In this document: positions 1 through 8,415 of the stretch, piece by piece | Position numbering within the stretch: position 1 is the first letter of the stretch | How the letters are laid out: each line of letters begins with the position of its first letter | DNA from: an uncultured Dietzia sp. | GTDB lineage: Bacteria > Actinomycetota > Actinomycetes > Mycobacteriales > Mycobacteriaceae | Reading direction: 5' to 3' | Assembly (NCBI RefSeq): GCF_937873725.1 | Contig: NZ_CALMYY010000077.1 | Span: forward strand, 1-61,437 | DNA length: 61,437 nt | The notes under the pieces: model-generated | What the model was told of the DNA's origin: nothing | The model's input: only the letters and a program-made list of their open reading frames with translations | Database searches by the model: none | Made by a program: the position numbers and the translations under genes

Positions 1-1272
1 GGGGGACGCGCCCCCGGCCGCCGGCGTGACCCCGAACTCCCGCCCACCCCCCCCCCCCAACCGCCCCAGCCCCCCCCGCGGATCGCCGCCGGACGGGACC
101 CGCCAGCCGGCGATCCGCCCCTCCAGCCGCCGGATCGCCGGGCCGGCGGAGAGCGCGAAGGCGGAGAGCCGGATGGTGTTGCCCAGCCTGCGCAGGAACG
201 GCTCGGGCGGCGCGGGGACCAGCTCCTCCACCACCCGCCCGCAGATCGAGGTGGAGAACTGCTCCAGGGAGTTGCCCACCATGCCCGAGCTCAGCGCCGT
301 CCCCTCGGTGAGGTCGAGGAACAGGTGTCCGGAGAAGTAGCCCACCTGCAGCCACGGCCGCTCGTAGCCCGGCTGCGCCCGCGCCACCACCTGGATCGCC
401 TGCATGGCGTGGTCGATCGCGAACCCGGAGACCGACGCCGTCAGGGGGCAGAACGCCCCCGGCATCATCTCGCCGATGTTGCAGCGCGTGTAGACGTGGT
501 CCGCCCCGGCGACCGGGGAGTCCATCGCGCCCAGGTCGCCGGGCAGGGTGGTGATCGGCCGGGCCTGCAGCCACCACAGCCGCCCGTCCCGGTCGATCGC
601 CCACTCCAGATCCATCGGCCGGCCCCAGTGGAGCGCCGCGCCCGAGGCGCCCGCCCGGATGGCCGCGATCTCCTCCGGCCCCAGCACCACCTCGTCGTCG
701 TCGGGGGACTCGTGGACCACCACCTCGCCCCGGGCGTCCAGGACGAGGTGCTCCGGCGGGCGGGTGCCGTCCACCAGGGCGTCCCCGAGCCCGGCCACCG
801 CGTCGATCACCATGAGGTCGCGACGCCCGGTCGCGGGATCGGCGGTGAACACCACCCCGGCGGCGCGGGCGTCGACCATCTGCTGCACCACCAGGTGCAT
901 CGCTGGCGTGGCGCCCCCGCCGTACGCCGAGGCCCGGCGGGAGTGCGTGGACCCGACGCAGGTCCGGACGGCGTCGGCGAGGGCCTCGGCCGAGTCCACG
1001 CCCAGGACCGTGTCGTACTGGCCGGCGAAGGACTGCTCGGCGCCGTCCTCGCCGACCGCGGAGGACCTCACGGCCACGGGCGTGGCGCCCGCCTCGGCCA
1101 TGCGGGTGAACCACCGGGAGAGGTCGACGACGACGAGGTCGGCCGAGGCGTCCGCGATGACGAATCCCGGCGGCACATCCAGGCCGAGGCGCCGGAGCTC
1201 GGCCAGGCCCGCCGCCTTCCCGCCGTAGCGTCCGTCGCGGACGTCGTCGAGGTCGACCGCCGTCGGCGTCAC
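1..1272 (-). CDS. PEP synthase / pyruvate phosphate dikinase-like protein, N-terminal part (partial)
   Basis: The reverse strand reads open from a GTG at 1272 to the window edge, so only about 424 N-terminal residues are present. They form a PPDK N-terminal ATP-grasp domain: a KAAGLAEL segment near the start, VAVRSSAVGED, the SFAGQYDT loop, GVVFTADPATG and WWLQARPITTLPG, all hallmarks of PEP synthase and rifampin-phosphotransferase-like dikinases. The phosphohistidine and PEP-binding domains would lie outside the window. The GTG overlaps the TGA of the upstream LLM oxidoreductase (GTGA), so the two are translationally coupled. The segment nearest the edge becomes Gly/Pro-rich around a 12-C run at 47-58; a neighbouring frame there reads more like protein, so a frameshift or length error is possible. 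The substrate cannot be told from this part. Confidence 0.8.
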   Translation of the reverse strand, partial: MTPTAVDLDDVRDGRYGGKAAGLAELRRLGLDVPPGFVIADASADLVVVDLSRWFTRMAEAGATPVAVRSSAVGEDGAEQSFAGQYDTVLGVDSAEALADAVRTCVGSTHSRRASAYGGGATPAMHLVVQQMVDARAAGVVFTADPATGRRDLMVIDAVAGLGDALVDGTRPPEHLVLDARGEVVVHESPDDDEVVLGPEEIAAIRAGASGAALHWGRPMDLEWAIDRDGRLWWLQARPITTLPGDLGAMDSPVAGADHVYTRCNIGEMMPGAFCPLTASVSGFAIDHAMQAIQVVARAQPGYERPWLQVGYFSGHLFLDLTEGTALSSGMVGNSLEQFSTSICGRVVEELVPAPPEPFLRRLGNTIRLSAFALSAGPAIRRLEGRIAGWRVPSGGDPRGGLGRLGGGGGREFGVTPAAGGASP

Positions 1273-2267
1273 CGGTCGGCCGCCAGCGCGTCGACGATCT
1301 GGGCCAGCGCGTCGGTCGCGATGGGGCCGGTCTGGTAGAGGCAGAGCCGGTCGGACACCCCCTCGACGCGGTCGCGGACGTGCGCGGCCACCTCCGCCGG
1401 GGTGCCGCACGCGGCGATCGTGTGGAGGATGTCGTCGCTGATCAGCGAGGTCATCTCCTGCCAGCGGCCCTGCTTGGACATGGCGTTGAGCTCGGGCTGC
1501 AGGTCCCCCCAGCCGTGGGCGTCCAGGACCGGCCTGTACGCGGGTGTGGAGCCGTAGAAGGCGAGCAGCCGGCGGGTGGACAGGTGGTCGTCGTCCCGGC
1601 CCGTGGCCACGGACACGATCACCTCGGGCACCACCTCGAAGTCCTCCTCGCGCCGGCCGGCGGCCGCGAGCCCGGCGCGCACGGCGGGCAGGGTGTGCTC
1701 GCGCAGGAACCTGGTGGTCCCGAACGGCATCACCAGCAGCCCGTCGGCCACCTCCGCGGCGGCGCGGGTCAGGCGCGGCCCGAGCGCGCCGAGGTAGATC
1801 GGCGGCGGCCCGTACGGGGTGGGCCCGGGGACGAAGGTCGGGGTCATGAGGGTGTGCCGGTAGAACTCGCCGCGGAAATCCAGCCGCTCGCCGGTCGCCC
1901 AGGTGTCGAAGACCGCCCGCAGCGCCCCCACCAGCTCCGTCATCCGCTCGACCGGGCGGTCGAACGCGGCGCCGTAGCGCTTCTCGATCTGCGCGCGCAC
2001 CTGCGTGCCCAGGCCCAGGATGAACCGGCCCCCGCTGAGCGTCTGGAGGTCGTGGGCCTGGTGCGCGAGCTGGATGGGGTTGCGGGGGAACGCGATCGCC
2101 ACGTTGGACATCACGTCCAGGCCCGCCACCTGCGAGGCCAGGACCAGCGGGGTGAACACGTCGTGCGGGCCCTCGAACGTGAAGACCCCGGAGGCGCCGG
2201 CCTCGCGCAGCGCCTCCGCGCGGTGCACCGCGTCGGTGGGCCCGAACAGGGCGGTCATGACCTTCAT
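1269..2267 (-). CDS. LLM-class F420-dependent oxidoreductase (TIGR03617-like)
   Basis: A 332-residue luciferase-like monooxygenase-fold protein. The start MKVMTALFGP, the FTFEGPHDVFTP segment, NVAIAFPRNPIQLAHQAHDLQ and GLGTQVRAQIEKRYG are typical of the actinobacterial LLM proteins predicted to use coenzyme F420 rather than FMN. Length matches the family. The substrate is unknown; members are often placed in lipid, steroid or xenobiotic redox. It starts divergently, 52 bp from a TetR gene, which is its likely regulator, and its stop overlaps the start of the PEP-synthase-like gene. F420 dependence is inferred from the family, not from a proven cofactor site. Confidence 0.88.
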   Translation of the reverse strand: MKVMTALFGPTDAVHRAEALREAGASGVFTFEGPHDVFTPLVLASQVAGLDVMSNVAIAFPRNPIQLAHQAHDLQTLSGGRFILGLGTQVRAQIEKRYGAAFDRPVERMTELVGALRAVFDTWATGERLDFRGEFYRHTLMTPTFVPGPTPYGPPPIYLGALGPRLTRAAAEVADGLLVMPFGTTRFLREHTLPAVRAGLAAAGRREEDFEVVPEVIVSVATGRDDDHLSTRRLLAFYGSTPAYRPVLDAHGWGDLQPELNAMSKQGRWQEMTSLISDDILHTIAACGTPAEVAAHVRDRVEGVSDRLCLYQTGPIATDALAQIVDALAADR

Positions 2268-2283
2268 GGGGCTCTCCCTGGAG

Positions 2284-2301
2284 ATACGATTCGCGCTGTA
2301 T
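2284..2301. promoter_or_regulatory. Candidate TetR operator in a divergent promoter region
   Basis: The 52-bp gap between the LLM oxidoreductase and the TetR gene contains a short dyad, ATAC at 2284-2287 and GTAT at 2298-2301, about 18 bp overall. A TAGGGT at 2308-2313 sits 6 bp before the TetR ATG and could be the -10 of a leaderless transcript. The dyad is short, so this is a weak call resting mainly on location. Confidence 0.3.
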
Positions 2302-2319
2302 TGGAACTAGGGTGAGCCC

Positions 2320-2976
2320 ATGACAGCAGATGCGGGCGCGGACCGCGGGGAATCGGCCGAGACGGCGCGGCCTCGTCCCGCTTCCGGCCGGTCCGGTTCG
2401 GGCCGGCCGCGCGACGGCAGGATCGACGCCGCGGTCATCGCCGCGACCCGCGAGCTGCTGCTCGAGACGGGCTACCCCGGGCTGACCCTCTCGGCAGTCG
2501 CCGTCCGCGCCGGGACCACCACCGCCGCCATCTACCGGCGGTGGTCGGGCAAGACGCAGCTGGTCCACGAGGCGGTGTTGTCCGCCGAGCCGATCCCCGC
2601 CCCCGACGAGTCCGGTGACGCCCGGTCCGCGATCAGGGCCCTGGTCGAGGCGGTCCGGGCGATCTTCGACCGGCCCGAGGTGCGGGTGGCGCTGCCGGGC
2701 CTGATCGCCGACACCGTCGCCGACCCCGACCTGCACGCGCGGATGATCACCCGGTTGTCGGGCAACCTCACCGCGTTCGACACCCGCGTCGGCCGTGAAC
2801 ACCGCGAGGGGGATCACCTGCCGGTGCTCGTCGAGGCGGTCGCCGGCGCGGTGATCTTCCGCATCCTCGTGCGCCGCGACGCCGCGCTGGACGAGGCCTG
2901 GGTGGACGAGCTGACGGAGCTGCTCACCGGGGGACGGCCGGCGGACCCCCCGCCCGACGCGGCGGGGCGCCGGTAG
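2320..2976 (+). CDS. TetR/AcrR family transcriptional regulator
   Basis: A 218-residue repressor. After a charged Ser/Arg/Gly-rich lead of about 35 residues comes the TetR helix-turn-helix: IDAAVIAATRELLLETGY, then LTLSAVAVRAGTTTAAIYRRW as the HTH. The C-terminal half is a ligand/dimerisation domain of the TetR_C type. It is transcribed away from the F420-type oxidoreductase and probably controls that gene and itself. The ligand is unknown. Confidence 0.92.
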   Translation: MTADAGADRGESAETARPRPASGRSGSGRPRDGRIDAAVIAATRELLLETGYPGLTLSAVAVRAGTTTAAIYRRWSGKTQLVHEAVLSAEPIPAPDESGDARSAIRALVEAVRAIFDRPEVRVALPGLIADTVADPDLHARMITRLSGNLTAFDTRVGREHREGDHLPVLVEAVAGAVIFRILVRRDAALDEAWVDELTELLTGGRPADPPPDAAGRR

Positions 2977-3027
2977 GTCCCACCTCGTTGCGCCCGTAGA
3001 CCGTGCCCGGCGCGCGTGCCGGGTTCG

Positions 3028-3040
3028 GTTCACGGTGAAC
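3028..3040. promoter_or_regulatory. Palindrome upstream of the sulfate transport operon
   Basis: GTTCACGGTGAAC is a perfect 13-bp palindrome 83 bp upstream of subI, followed by an A-rich run. A TACCTT at 3072-3077 is a plausible -10. The position suits an operator that tunes sulfate uptake to sulfur supply, but no regulator can be named from the sequence. Confidence 0.4.
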
Positions 3041-3122
3041 AAAACACTTCGCGGTCCGTGTCCGGTCTCGTTACCTTCGCCTGACGATGCCGCCCGGCAG
3101 ACACGGCGAAAGTGGACAGCAC

Positions 3123-4151
3123 ATGATCAGCAGAAGGACCATCACGAGGCTGGGGACCAGCATCCTGGGTGTGGGGCTCACCGCGGCCCTCGTGGCAGGG
3201 TGCGGCGGGTCCGCGTCCGGCGACGAGTTGTCGATCGTCGGGTTCGCCGTCCCGGCCGAGGGCAACGCCGCCGTGCAGGCCGCGTTCGCCGAGACCCCGG
3301 ACGGCGAGGGCACCAGCTGGCTCACCTCCTACGGGGCCTCGGGCGACCAGTCCCGCGCCGTGGCCAACGGGCAGCCGGCTGACGTCGTCCACTTCTCCGT
3401 GGAGCCCGACGTCACCAGGCTCGTCGACGCCGGCCTGGTGGACCAGGGCTGGAACTCCGGGGAGAACAAGGGTTTCCTCACCGACTCCGTGGTGGTGCTG
3501 GTGGTCCGCCAGGGCAACCCCAAGAACATCACCGACTGGGAGGACCTGGCCCGCGACGACGTCGAGATCGTCACCCCCAACCCCGGCTCCTCGGGTGCGG
3601 CGCGCTGGAACATCCTCGCCGCGTGGGCGTCGGTCCTGCAGAAGGGCGGCACCGAGGCGCAGGCCGCCGAGTTCCTCGAGGCCGTGATCGGCAACGTCGC
3701 GGCGTTCCCCGGCTCGGGCCGCGACGCCACCACCGCGTTCCTCGACGGCACGGGCGACGTGCTCATCTCGTACGAGAACGAGGCCATCCTCGGGAAGCAG
3801 CAGGGCCAGGAGTACGAGTACATCGTCCCGGACCGCAGCCTGCTCATCCAGAACCCCGCGGCCGTGACCACCTCCGCGCCGGAGACCGCGCAGCGCTTCC
3901 TGGACTTCGCCCTCAGCGCCGAGGGGCAGCAGATCTACGCGCGGTACGGGTTCCGGCCCCTGGCCTCGGTCGCCGACCGGGTCGACACCAGCCAGATCGA
4001 CGGCGTGGCCGACCCCTCCGACCCGTTCCCGGAGGTCCCCGAGCTCTACACGGTCGACGGCGACTTCGGCGGCTGGAAGGCCGTCGTGGACACGTACTTC
4101 GACGACGACGGGATCATCACCGGGATCATCCGGAAGTCGGGCCTGAACTGA
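3123..4151 (+). CDS. subI: Sulfate ABC transporter substrate-binding lipoprotein
   Basis: The binding protein that captures sulfate or thiosulfate outside the membrane and delivers it to CysT/CysW. From the chosen ATG (MISRRTITRLG) there is a lipoprotein signal peptide ending in the lipobox LVAGC, so the mature protein is a membrane-anchored lipoprotein. The body carries Sbp/CysP features: VDVVHFS-type strand (ADVVHFSVEPDVTRLVDAGL), GNPKNITDWEDL, NPGSSGAARWNILAAW and the C-terminal ARYGFRPL. An in-frame ATG 36 bp upstream would add a charged stretch before the signal peptide and is unlikely. It heads a tightly packed operon with cysT, cysW and cysA, whose context makes the sulfate assignment firm. 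Confidence 0.93.
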   Translation: MISRRTITRLGTSILGVGLTAALVAGCGGSASGDELSIVGFAVPAEGNAAVQAAFAETPDGEGTSWLTSYGASGDQSRAVANGQPADVVHFSVEPDVTRLVDAGLVDQGWNSGENKGFLTDSVVVLVVRQGNPKNITDWEDLARDDVEIVTPNPGSSGAARWNILAAWASVLQKGGTEAQAAEFLEAVIGNVAAFPGSGRDATTAFLDGTGDVLISYENEAILGKQQGQEYEYIVPDRSLLIQNPAAVTTSAPETAQRFLDFALSAEGQQIYARYGFRPLASVADRVDTSQIDGVADPSDPFPEVPELYTVDGDFGGWKAVVDTYFDDDGIITGIIRKSGLN

Positions 4152-4153
4152 CG

Positions 4154-5011
4154 ATGACCGCCGTCGTCCCACCATCCGTCACGTCGCCGACGCCGGTCCC
4201 CCGGCGTCGGCGACGCGGGGCCCGCACCACGCTCACCCGGCCGGCGTCGGTCGCGCTCGGCGTGTCCGTGCTGTGGTTCAGCCTGCTGGTCCTCATCCCG
4301 CTGGCCCTGGTGGTTCTCTCCTCGGCGGAGGGCGGCTGGCAGGCCTTCTGGTCCACGCTGACCAACGTCCAGACCGCCAACGCGATCAGGCTGACGCTGC
4401 TGTCGGCGCTCGCGGCGACCGTGGTCAACGTGGTGGTCGGCACCCTCATCGCCTGGGTCCTGGTCCGCGACCGGCTTCCCGGCAAGCGGGTGATCGAGCT
4501 CGTGATCGACATCCCCTTCGCCCTGCCGTCGCTGGTGGCGGGTCTGGTCCTGCTCAGCCTCTACGGGCCCAACAGCCCGATGGGCCTGACCATCGCCGGC
4601 ACGCCGTACTCGGTGTTCCTCGCGGTCCTCTTCGTCACCCTGCCGTTCGTCGTCCGCACGGTCGAGCCGGTGCTGCTCGAGCTGGACCCCCAGGTGGAGC
4701 AGGCCGCCCGGTCGCTCGGGGCGTCCCGCGCCACCACGTTCCGGCGGATCGTCCTGCCCACCCTGACCCCCGCGATCGCCGCCGGGGCCACCCTGTCCTT
4801 CGCCCGCGGGGTCGGGGAGTTCGGCGCGCTGGTCCTGTTCACCGGCAACCGGCCCAACATCTCCGAGGGCGCCCCGATCCGCATCCAGAGCTACATCGAG
4901 ATCGACGACGTGGCCGCCGCCGCCACCGTCGCGGTGGTGCTGCTTCTGGTGGCGCTCCTGGCCATCGGGATCCTCGACCTCATCTCGCGACGGGTGGCAC
5001 GGCATGGCTGA
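4154..5011 (+). CDS. cysT: Sulfate ABC transporter permease CysT
   Basis: An integral-membrane permease subunit of 285 residues. An Arg/Pro-rich cytoplasmic N-terminus of about 35 residues is followed by about six hydrophobic segments, beginning VALGVSVLWFSLLVLIPLAL. The EAA loop that docks the ATPase is visible as [20 protein letters not shown], followed by GVGEFGALVLFTGN, typical of sulfate/molybdate permeases. The ATG lies 2 bp after the subI stop and the 3' end overlaps cysW by 8 bp, so the proteins are made in stoichiometric coupling. It pairs with CysW as a heterodimeric channel. Confidence 0.94.
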   Translation: MTAVVPPSVTSPTPVPRRRRRGARTTLTRPASVALGVSVLWFSLLVLIPLALVVLSSAEGGWQAFWSTLTNVQTANAIRLTLLSALAATVVNVVVGTLIAWVLVRDRLPGKRVIELVIDIPFALPSLVAGLVLLSLYGPNSPMGLTIAGTPYSVFLAVLFVTLPFVVRTVEPVLLELDPQVEQAARSLGASRATTFRRIVLPTLTPAIAAGATLSFARGVGEFGALVLFTGNRPNISEGAPIRIQSYIEIDDVAAAATVAVVLLLVALLAIGILDLISRRVARHG

Positions 5012-5873
5012 GCACGGCCCGACCGCCATGACCCCGGCCGGCGAGCCGGTTCGGCGGCGCCGGCCGGTGCCGACGTGGGGGCTCGTGCGCCTCGTCGTCG
5101 TCGTCACCTACCTGTTCCTCCTCGTCGGCTGGCCGCTGGCGATGATCGTGCAACGCACCTTCTTCGACGGCAACAACCACCTGGTCTCCGCGCTGGGCGA
5201 CCCGTCCGTGCAGAACGCCCTGCTCGTCACGCTCTCCAGCGCGCTGTGGGCGGTGGTGCTCAACACGGTCTTCGGCATCACGCTGGGGATCCTGCTGGTG
5301 CGGCACGAGTTCCCCGGCAAGCGGCTGCTGAGCTCGTTCATGGACCTGCCGGTGTCGGTCTCGCCGATCATCGTGGGTCTGGCGCTGCTGCTGGCCTACG
5401 GGCCCGCGCACGGCTGGCTCGGCCGGCCACTGGCCGAGATCGGCGTCTCCGTGGTGTTCTCCTACACCGGCATCGTCCTGGCCGTCACGTTCGTCTCGCT
5501 CCCGCTGGTCCTGCGCGCCGTGGTGCCCGTGCTGCAGGAGATCGGCGACGACCAGGAACTCGCCGCGCGCAGCCTCGGGGCCTCCGGCCGGCAGACCCTG
5601 TGGCGCATCACCCTGCCCGCCATCAAGTGGGCCGTGGCCTACGGCGTGGTGCTCACCTTCGCCCGCGCGATCGGGGAGTTCGGCGCGGTGCTGATCGTCT
5701 CCGGCGGCATCGTCAACCGCACCGAGACCGCCACGATCGCCGTGCAGCGGCTCCACCAGGGGTTCGACACCGGCGGCGCCTACGCCATCGGCTTCCTGCT
5801 CGCGCTGATCGCCGTGGCCGCCCTGGTGATCGTCATGATCCTTCGACCGAAAGAGGACCCCCGTGGGGATTGA
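5004..5873 (+). CDS. cysW: Sulfate ABC transporter permease CysW
   Basis: The second permease, 289 residues, with about six membrane segments from [20 protein letters not shown]. The EAA loop reads [20 protein letters not shown] and is followed by [14 protein letters not shown]. The motif [12 protein letters not shown] near the N-terminus is typical of CysW. The ATG overlaps the end of cysT and the stop lies inside the start region of cysA, which supports one polycistronic message. Confidence 0.94.
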   Translation: MAEHGPTAMTPAGEPVRRRRPVPTWGLVRLVVVVTYLFLLVGWPLAMIVQRTFFDGNNHLVSALGDPSVQNALLVTLSSALWAVVLNTVFGITLGILLVRHEFPGKRLLSSFMDLPVSVSPIIVGLALLLAYGPAHGWLGRPLAEIGVSVVFSYTGIVLAVTFVSLPLVLRAVVPVLQEIGDDQELAARSLGASGRQTLWRITLPAIKWAVAYGVVLTFARAIGEFGAVLIVSGGIVNRTETATIAVQRLHQGFDTGGAYAIGFLLALIAVAALVIVMILRPKEDPRGD

Positions 5874-6831
5874 GATCTCAGGCGTCGGCAAACGCTACGG
5901 CGACTTCGTGGCGCTGGACGACATCAGCCTCTCCGTGCCCTCCGGCGGGCTCACCGCGCTGCTCGGCCCGTCGGGATCGGGCAAGACCACGCTGCTGCAG
6001 ATCCTCGGCGGGCTCGAGACCGCGGACACCGGGACCGTCGAGATCGACGGCCGCGACACCACCGGGGTCCCCGCGCAGAAGCGCAACGTCGGGTTCGTCT
6101 TCCAGCACTACGCCGCCTTCAAGCACCTCACGGTGGCGAGGAACGTGGCGTTCGGGCTGGAGATCCGCAAGGTGCCCAAGCACGAGATCCGCCGGCGCGT
6201 GGACGAGCTGCTGCAGCTGGTCCAGCTGGCCCAGTTCGGCGACCGGCTGCCCGCGCAGCTGTCCGGCGGCCAGCGGCAACGCATGGCCCTGGCCCGGGCC
6301 CTGGCGATCGAACCGAGCGTCCTGCTGCTCGACGAGCCGTTCGGCGCGCTGGACGCCAAGGTGCGCAAGGAACTTCGGGACTGGCTGCGGCGGCTGCACG
6401 ACGAGGTCCACGTGACCTCGGTGTTCGTCACCCACGACCAGGAGGAGGCGCTCGAGGTGGCCGACACGATCGTGGTGATCAACCACGGTCGGATCGAGCA
6501 GGTCGGCTCCCCGGAGGAGCTGTACGACCGCCCGGCCAACGAGTTCGTCTTCAGCTTCCTCGGCCCCACCACCCGGCTGGGCGGGGTCCTGCTGCGCCCC
6601 CACGACGTGCGGGTCTCGCGGGGCCCGGAGTCCGGCGGCGAGCCCGGCCGCGTGGTGCGGTGGAAGCGGGTCGGGTTCGAGGTCCGCTACGAGGTGGAGC
6701 TCGACGGCGCGCCCGGCGCCGAGCGGGTGCACGGGCAGCTGACCCGGACCGAGGCCACCGCGACCGGCATCGGCCCGGGCGACCGGGTCTGGGTGCGCGC
6801 GCACCCCGGCGCCGACGTGCTCCGGTCCTGA
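5863..6831 (+). CDS. cysA: Sulfate ABC transporter ATP-binding protein CysA
   Basis: The ATPase that powers sulfate import. Visible motifs are Walker A GPSGSGKT (residues 35-42), Q-loop VFQHYAAF, signature LSGGQRQR, Walker [13 protein letters not shown] and the switch His in [11 protein letters not shown] short C-terminal TOBE-like domain follows ([13 protein letters not shown] onward). The GTG start at 5863 is backed by an AAAGAGGA ribosome-binding site about 7 bp upstream and overlaps cysW by 11 bp. At 322 residues it is a little shorter than enterobacterial CysA. Confidence 0.94.
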   Translation: MGIEISGVGKRYGDFVALDDISLSVPSGGLTALLGPSGSGKTTLLQILGGLETADTGTVEIDGRDTTGVPAQKRNVGFVFQHYAAFKHLTVARNVAFGLEIRKVPKHEIRRRVDELLQLVQLAQFGDRLPAQLSGGQRQRMALARALAIEPSVLLLDEPFGALDAKVRKELRDWLRRLHDEVHVTSVFVTHDQEEALEVADTIVVINHGRIEQVGSPEELYDRPANEFVFSFLGPTTRLGGVLLRPHDVRVSRGPESGGEPGRVVRWKRVGFEVRYEVELDGAPGAERVHGQLTRTEATATGIGPGDRVWVRAHPGADVLRS

Positions 6832-6838
6832 CCCGGCC

Positions 6839-7627
6839 GTGACCGGACTCCTGGTGGCCTTCACCGCCGGGCTGGTGATCGCGACCCTCACCACCCCGGT
6901 GGGGATCTCCGGCGCGGTGTTCCTGCTGCCGGTCCAGCTCCAGTTCCTGTCGGTCTCGAGCCCGCAGGTGACCCCCACCAACCTGCTGTTCAACATCGTC
7001 TCCGCGCCCGGCGCCCTGTGGAAGTTCCACCGGCGCCGGGCGTTCTCCGACTCCGCAGCCCTGACCGTGCGCCTGCTCGCGGGCACCGTCCCGGGCGTGC
7101 TGCTCGGCGCCGCGGTCCGCGTCTTCCTGGCCCCCGGCGAGGACGTCGCGCGGCTGCTGGCCGTGGCGTTGCTCGCGCCGATCGGCTACGGCCTGGTGCG
7201 GCCCCGCCGGGCGGGCGACGCCGCCGGCCCCGGGCGGGTGTCGAGGTGGGTCACCGCGCACCAGCGGACGGCGGCGTTCGTCGTGGGCGCGTTCGGCGGC
7301 GTCTACGGCATCGGAGGGGGGTCGATCCTCTCGCCCCTGCTGGTCGCCGGTGGCCTGACCGTGGGGCTGGTGGCGCCCGCCGCCCTGGCCACCACCTGGA
7401 TCACGTCCGTGGTCGGGGCGGCCGCCTTCACCGCGCTCGCACCGTTGTCCGCCGGGACCGTCTCCCCGGCGTGGGGGATCGGCCTGGCCTGTGGGCTGGG
7501 CGGGCTGATCGGCGGGTACCTGGGGGTGATGCTGCAGCCGCGGATCCCGGAGCGGGGACTGCGGGCGGGCCTCGGGGCGGCGGCGCTGGCCGTCTCCGCG
7601 CTGTACGCGGCCCAGCTCCTCACCTGA
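6839..7627 (+). CDS. TauE/SafE (TSUP) family sulfite/organosulfur exporter
   Basis: A 262-residue membrane protein with about seven to eight hydrophobic segments and the duplicated TSUP pattern: TPVGISGAVFLLPVQ in the first half and GGVYGIGGGSILSPLL in the second. TSUP proteins move sulfite, sulfoacetate or related anions. The GTG is 7 bp after cysA, so it is probably the last gene of the sulfate operon and may relieve sulfite build-up or act in sulfur-anion exchange. The exact substrate is inferred from context. A second TSUP gene lies at 44270-45229. Confidence 0.85.
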   Translation: MTGLLVAFTAGLVIATLTTPVGISGAVFLLPVQLQFLSVSSPQVTPTNLLFNIVSAPGALWKFHRRRAFSDSAALTVRLLAGTVPGVLLGAAVRVFLAPGEDVARLLAVALLAPIGYGLVRPRRAGDAAGPGRVSRWVTAHQRTAAFVVGAFGGVYGIGGGSILSPLLVAGGLTVGLVAPAALATTWITSVVGAAAFTALAPLSAGTVSPAWGIGLACGLGGLIGGYLGVMLQPRIPERGLRAGLGAAALAVSALYAAQLLT

Positions 7628-7690
7628 CCCCCGCCCGCCGCGCCTTCTCTCCCCACCCGTGGGGGTGGGCGGGCTCCGGATGGAACGGCA

Positions 7691-7744
7691 GCGGCCCGTC
7701 GTGGTCCGCCGCGCCGGATCGGCGGGCGGGTCACGACGGGCCGC
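7691..7744. terminator. Bidirectional hairpin between convergent genes
   Basis: Perfect 13-bp inverted repeat: GCGGCCCGTCGTG at 7691-7703 pairs with CACGACGGGCCGC at 7732-7744. The 28-bp loop has a nested CCGCC/GGCGG stem. It lies between the ends of the TSUP gene (+) and the HdeD gene (-), where a shared terminator is expected. No T-tract follows, as is common for actinobacterial terminators. Confidence 0.65.
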
Positions 7745-7767
7745 GGTGTAGCGTCGCGGAGCGGGGC

Positions 7768-8313
7768 TCAGTCCTTCATGGAGAAGCCGCGCACCACGTT
7801 GAGCGCGCCCAGGACGATGAGGGAGATGCCGGCGAGCCACCAGAGGAAGCCCGCGCCCCACAGCGGGGTGCTCACCAGCGAGATGCCGGCCAGCACGGAG
7901 ATGATCGCGAAGAAGATCGTCACGCCCTTCGAGCTGGCCTCGCTGAGGGTGAACAGCGCGGTGAAGCCCTCGAAGATCCACATCACGCCGATCAGCACGG
8001 TGATGAAGATGCCGAGGAACGCGGCGGACTGCTGGAGGGAGGCGAAGGCGTAGATGCCCGCCACGATGTAGAGCAGGCCCAGCAGCCCGTGGCCCACGCG
8101 GCTGCCCGCGGACTGGCTCTTGGCGACGAAGGACATCGTGATGTAGACGATGCCGGCGACGATGGCGTAGACGGCGATGACGCCGGTGACGGCGACGGCG
8201 GTCTTGCCGGGCCAGAAGAGGACCGCGATGCCGAACGCGATGGCGATCAGGCCGCCAGCCAGCAGCGCGAATCGCACACCCCTGGCGACCGGGGTGAAGG
8301 TGGAAGTGGTCAT
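7768..8313 (-). CDS. HdeD family (DUF308) membrane protein
   Basis: A 181-residue protein with about six hydrophobic segments in three helical hairpins, the DUF308 repeat seen in HdeD acid-resistance proteins. Typical strings are GGLIAIAFGIAVLFWPGKTA and LYIVAGIYAFASL. The start at 8313 (MTTSTFTPVARG) removes 18 non-conserved residues of the longer frame and has a GAGG upstream. In E. coli HdeD helps in acid tolerance at high cell density; the role in actinobacteria is unproven. The gene lies downstream of carbonic anhydrase on the same strand, a possible link to pH or bicarbonate balance. Confidence 0.85.
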   Translation of the reverse strand: MTTSTFTPVARGVRFALLAGGLIAIAFGIAVLFWPGKTAVAVTGVIAVYAIVAGIVYITMSFVAKSQSAGSRVGHGLLGLLYIVAGIYAFASLQQSAAFLGIFITVLIGVMWIFEGFTALFTLSEASSKGVTIFFAIISVLAGISLVSTPLWGAGFLWWLAGISLIVLGALNVVRGFSMKD

Positions 8314-8383
8314 TTCCGACAGACCTCGCTTGAGTGGGTCGTACGGACACGGTTGCGCCCAGCTCAAATTATCTTAATCTCGG

Positions 8384-8414
8384 CGTGTGCACCACGTGTC
8401 GCGGGGTGCACACG
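8384..8414 (-). terminator. Hairpin terminator after carbonic anhydrase
   Basis: A 10-bp perfect inverted repeat (CGTGTGCACC at 8384-8393 and GGTGCACACG at 8405-8414) begins one base after the carbonic anhydrase stop. Read on the minus strand the hairpin is followed by an A/T-rich stretch containing ATTAAGATAATTT. It probably ends the carbonic anhydrase transcript, and the A/T-rich stretch may contribute to the HdeD promoter. Confidence 0.6.
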
Positions 8415-8415
8415 G

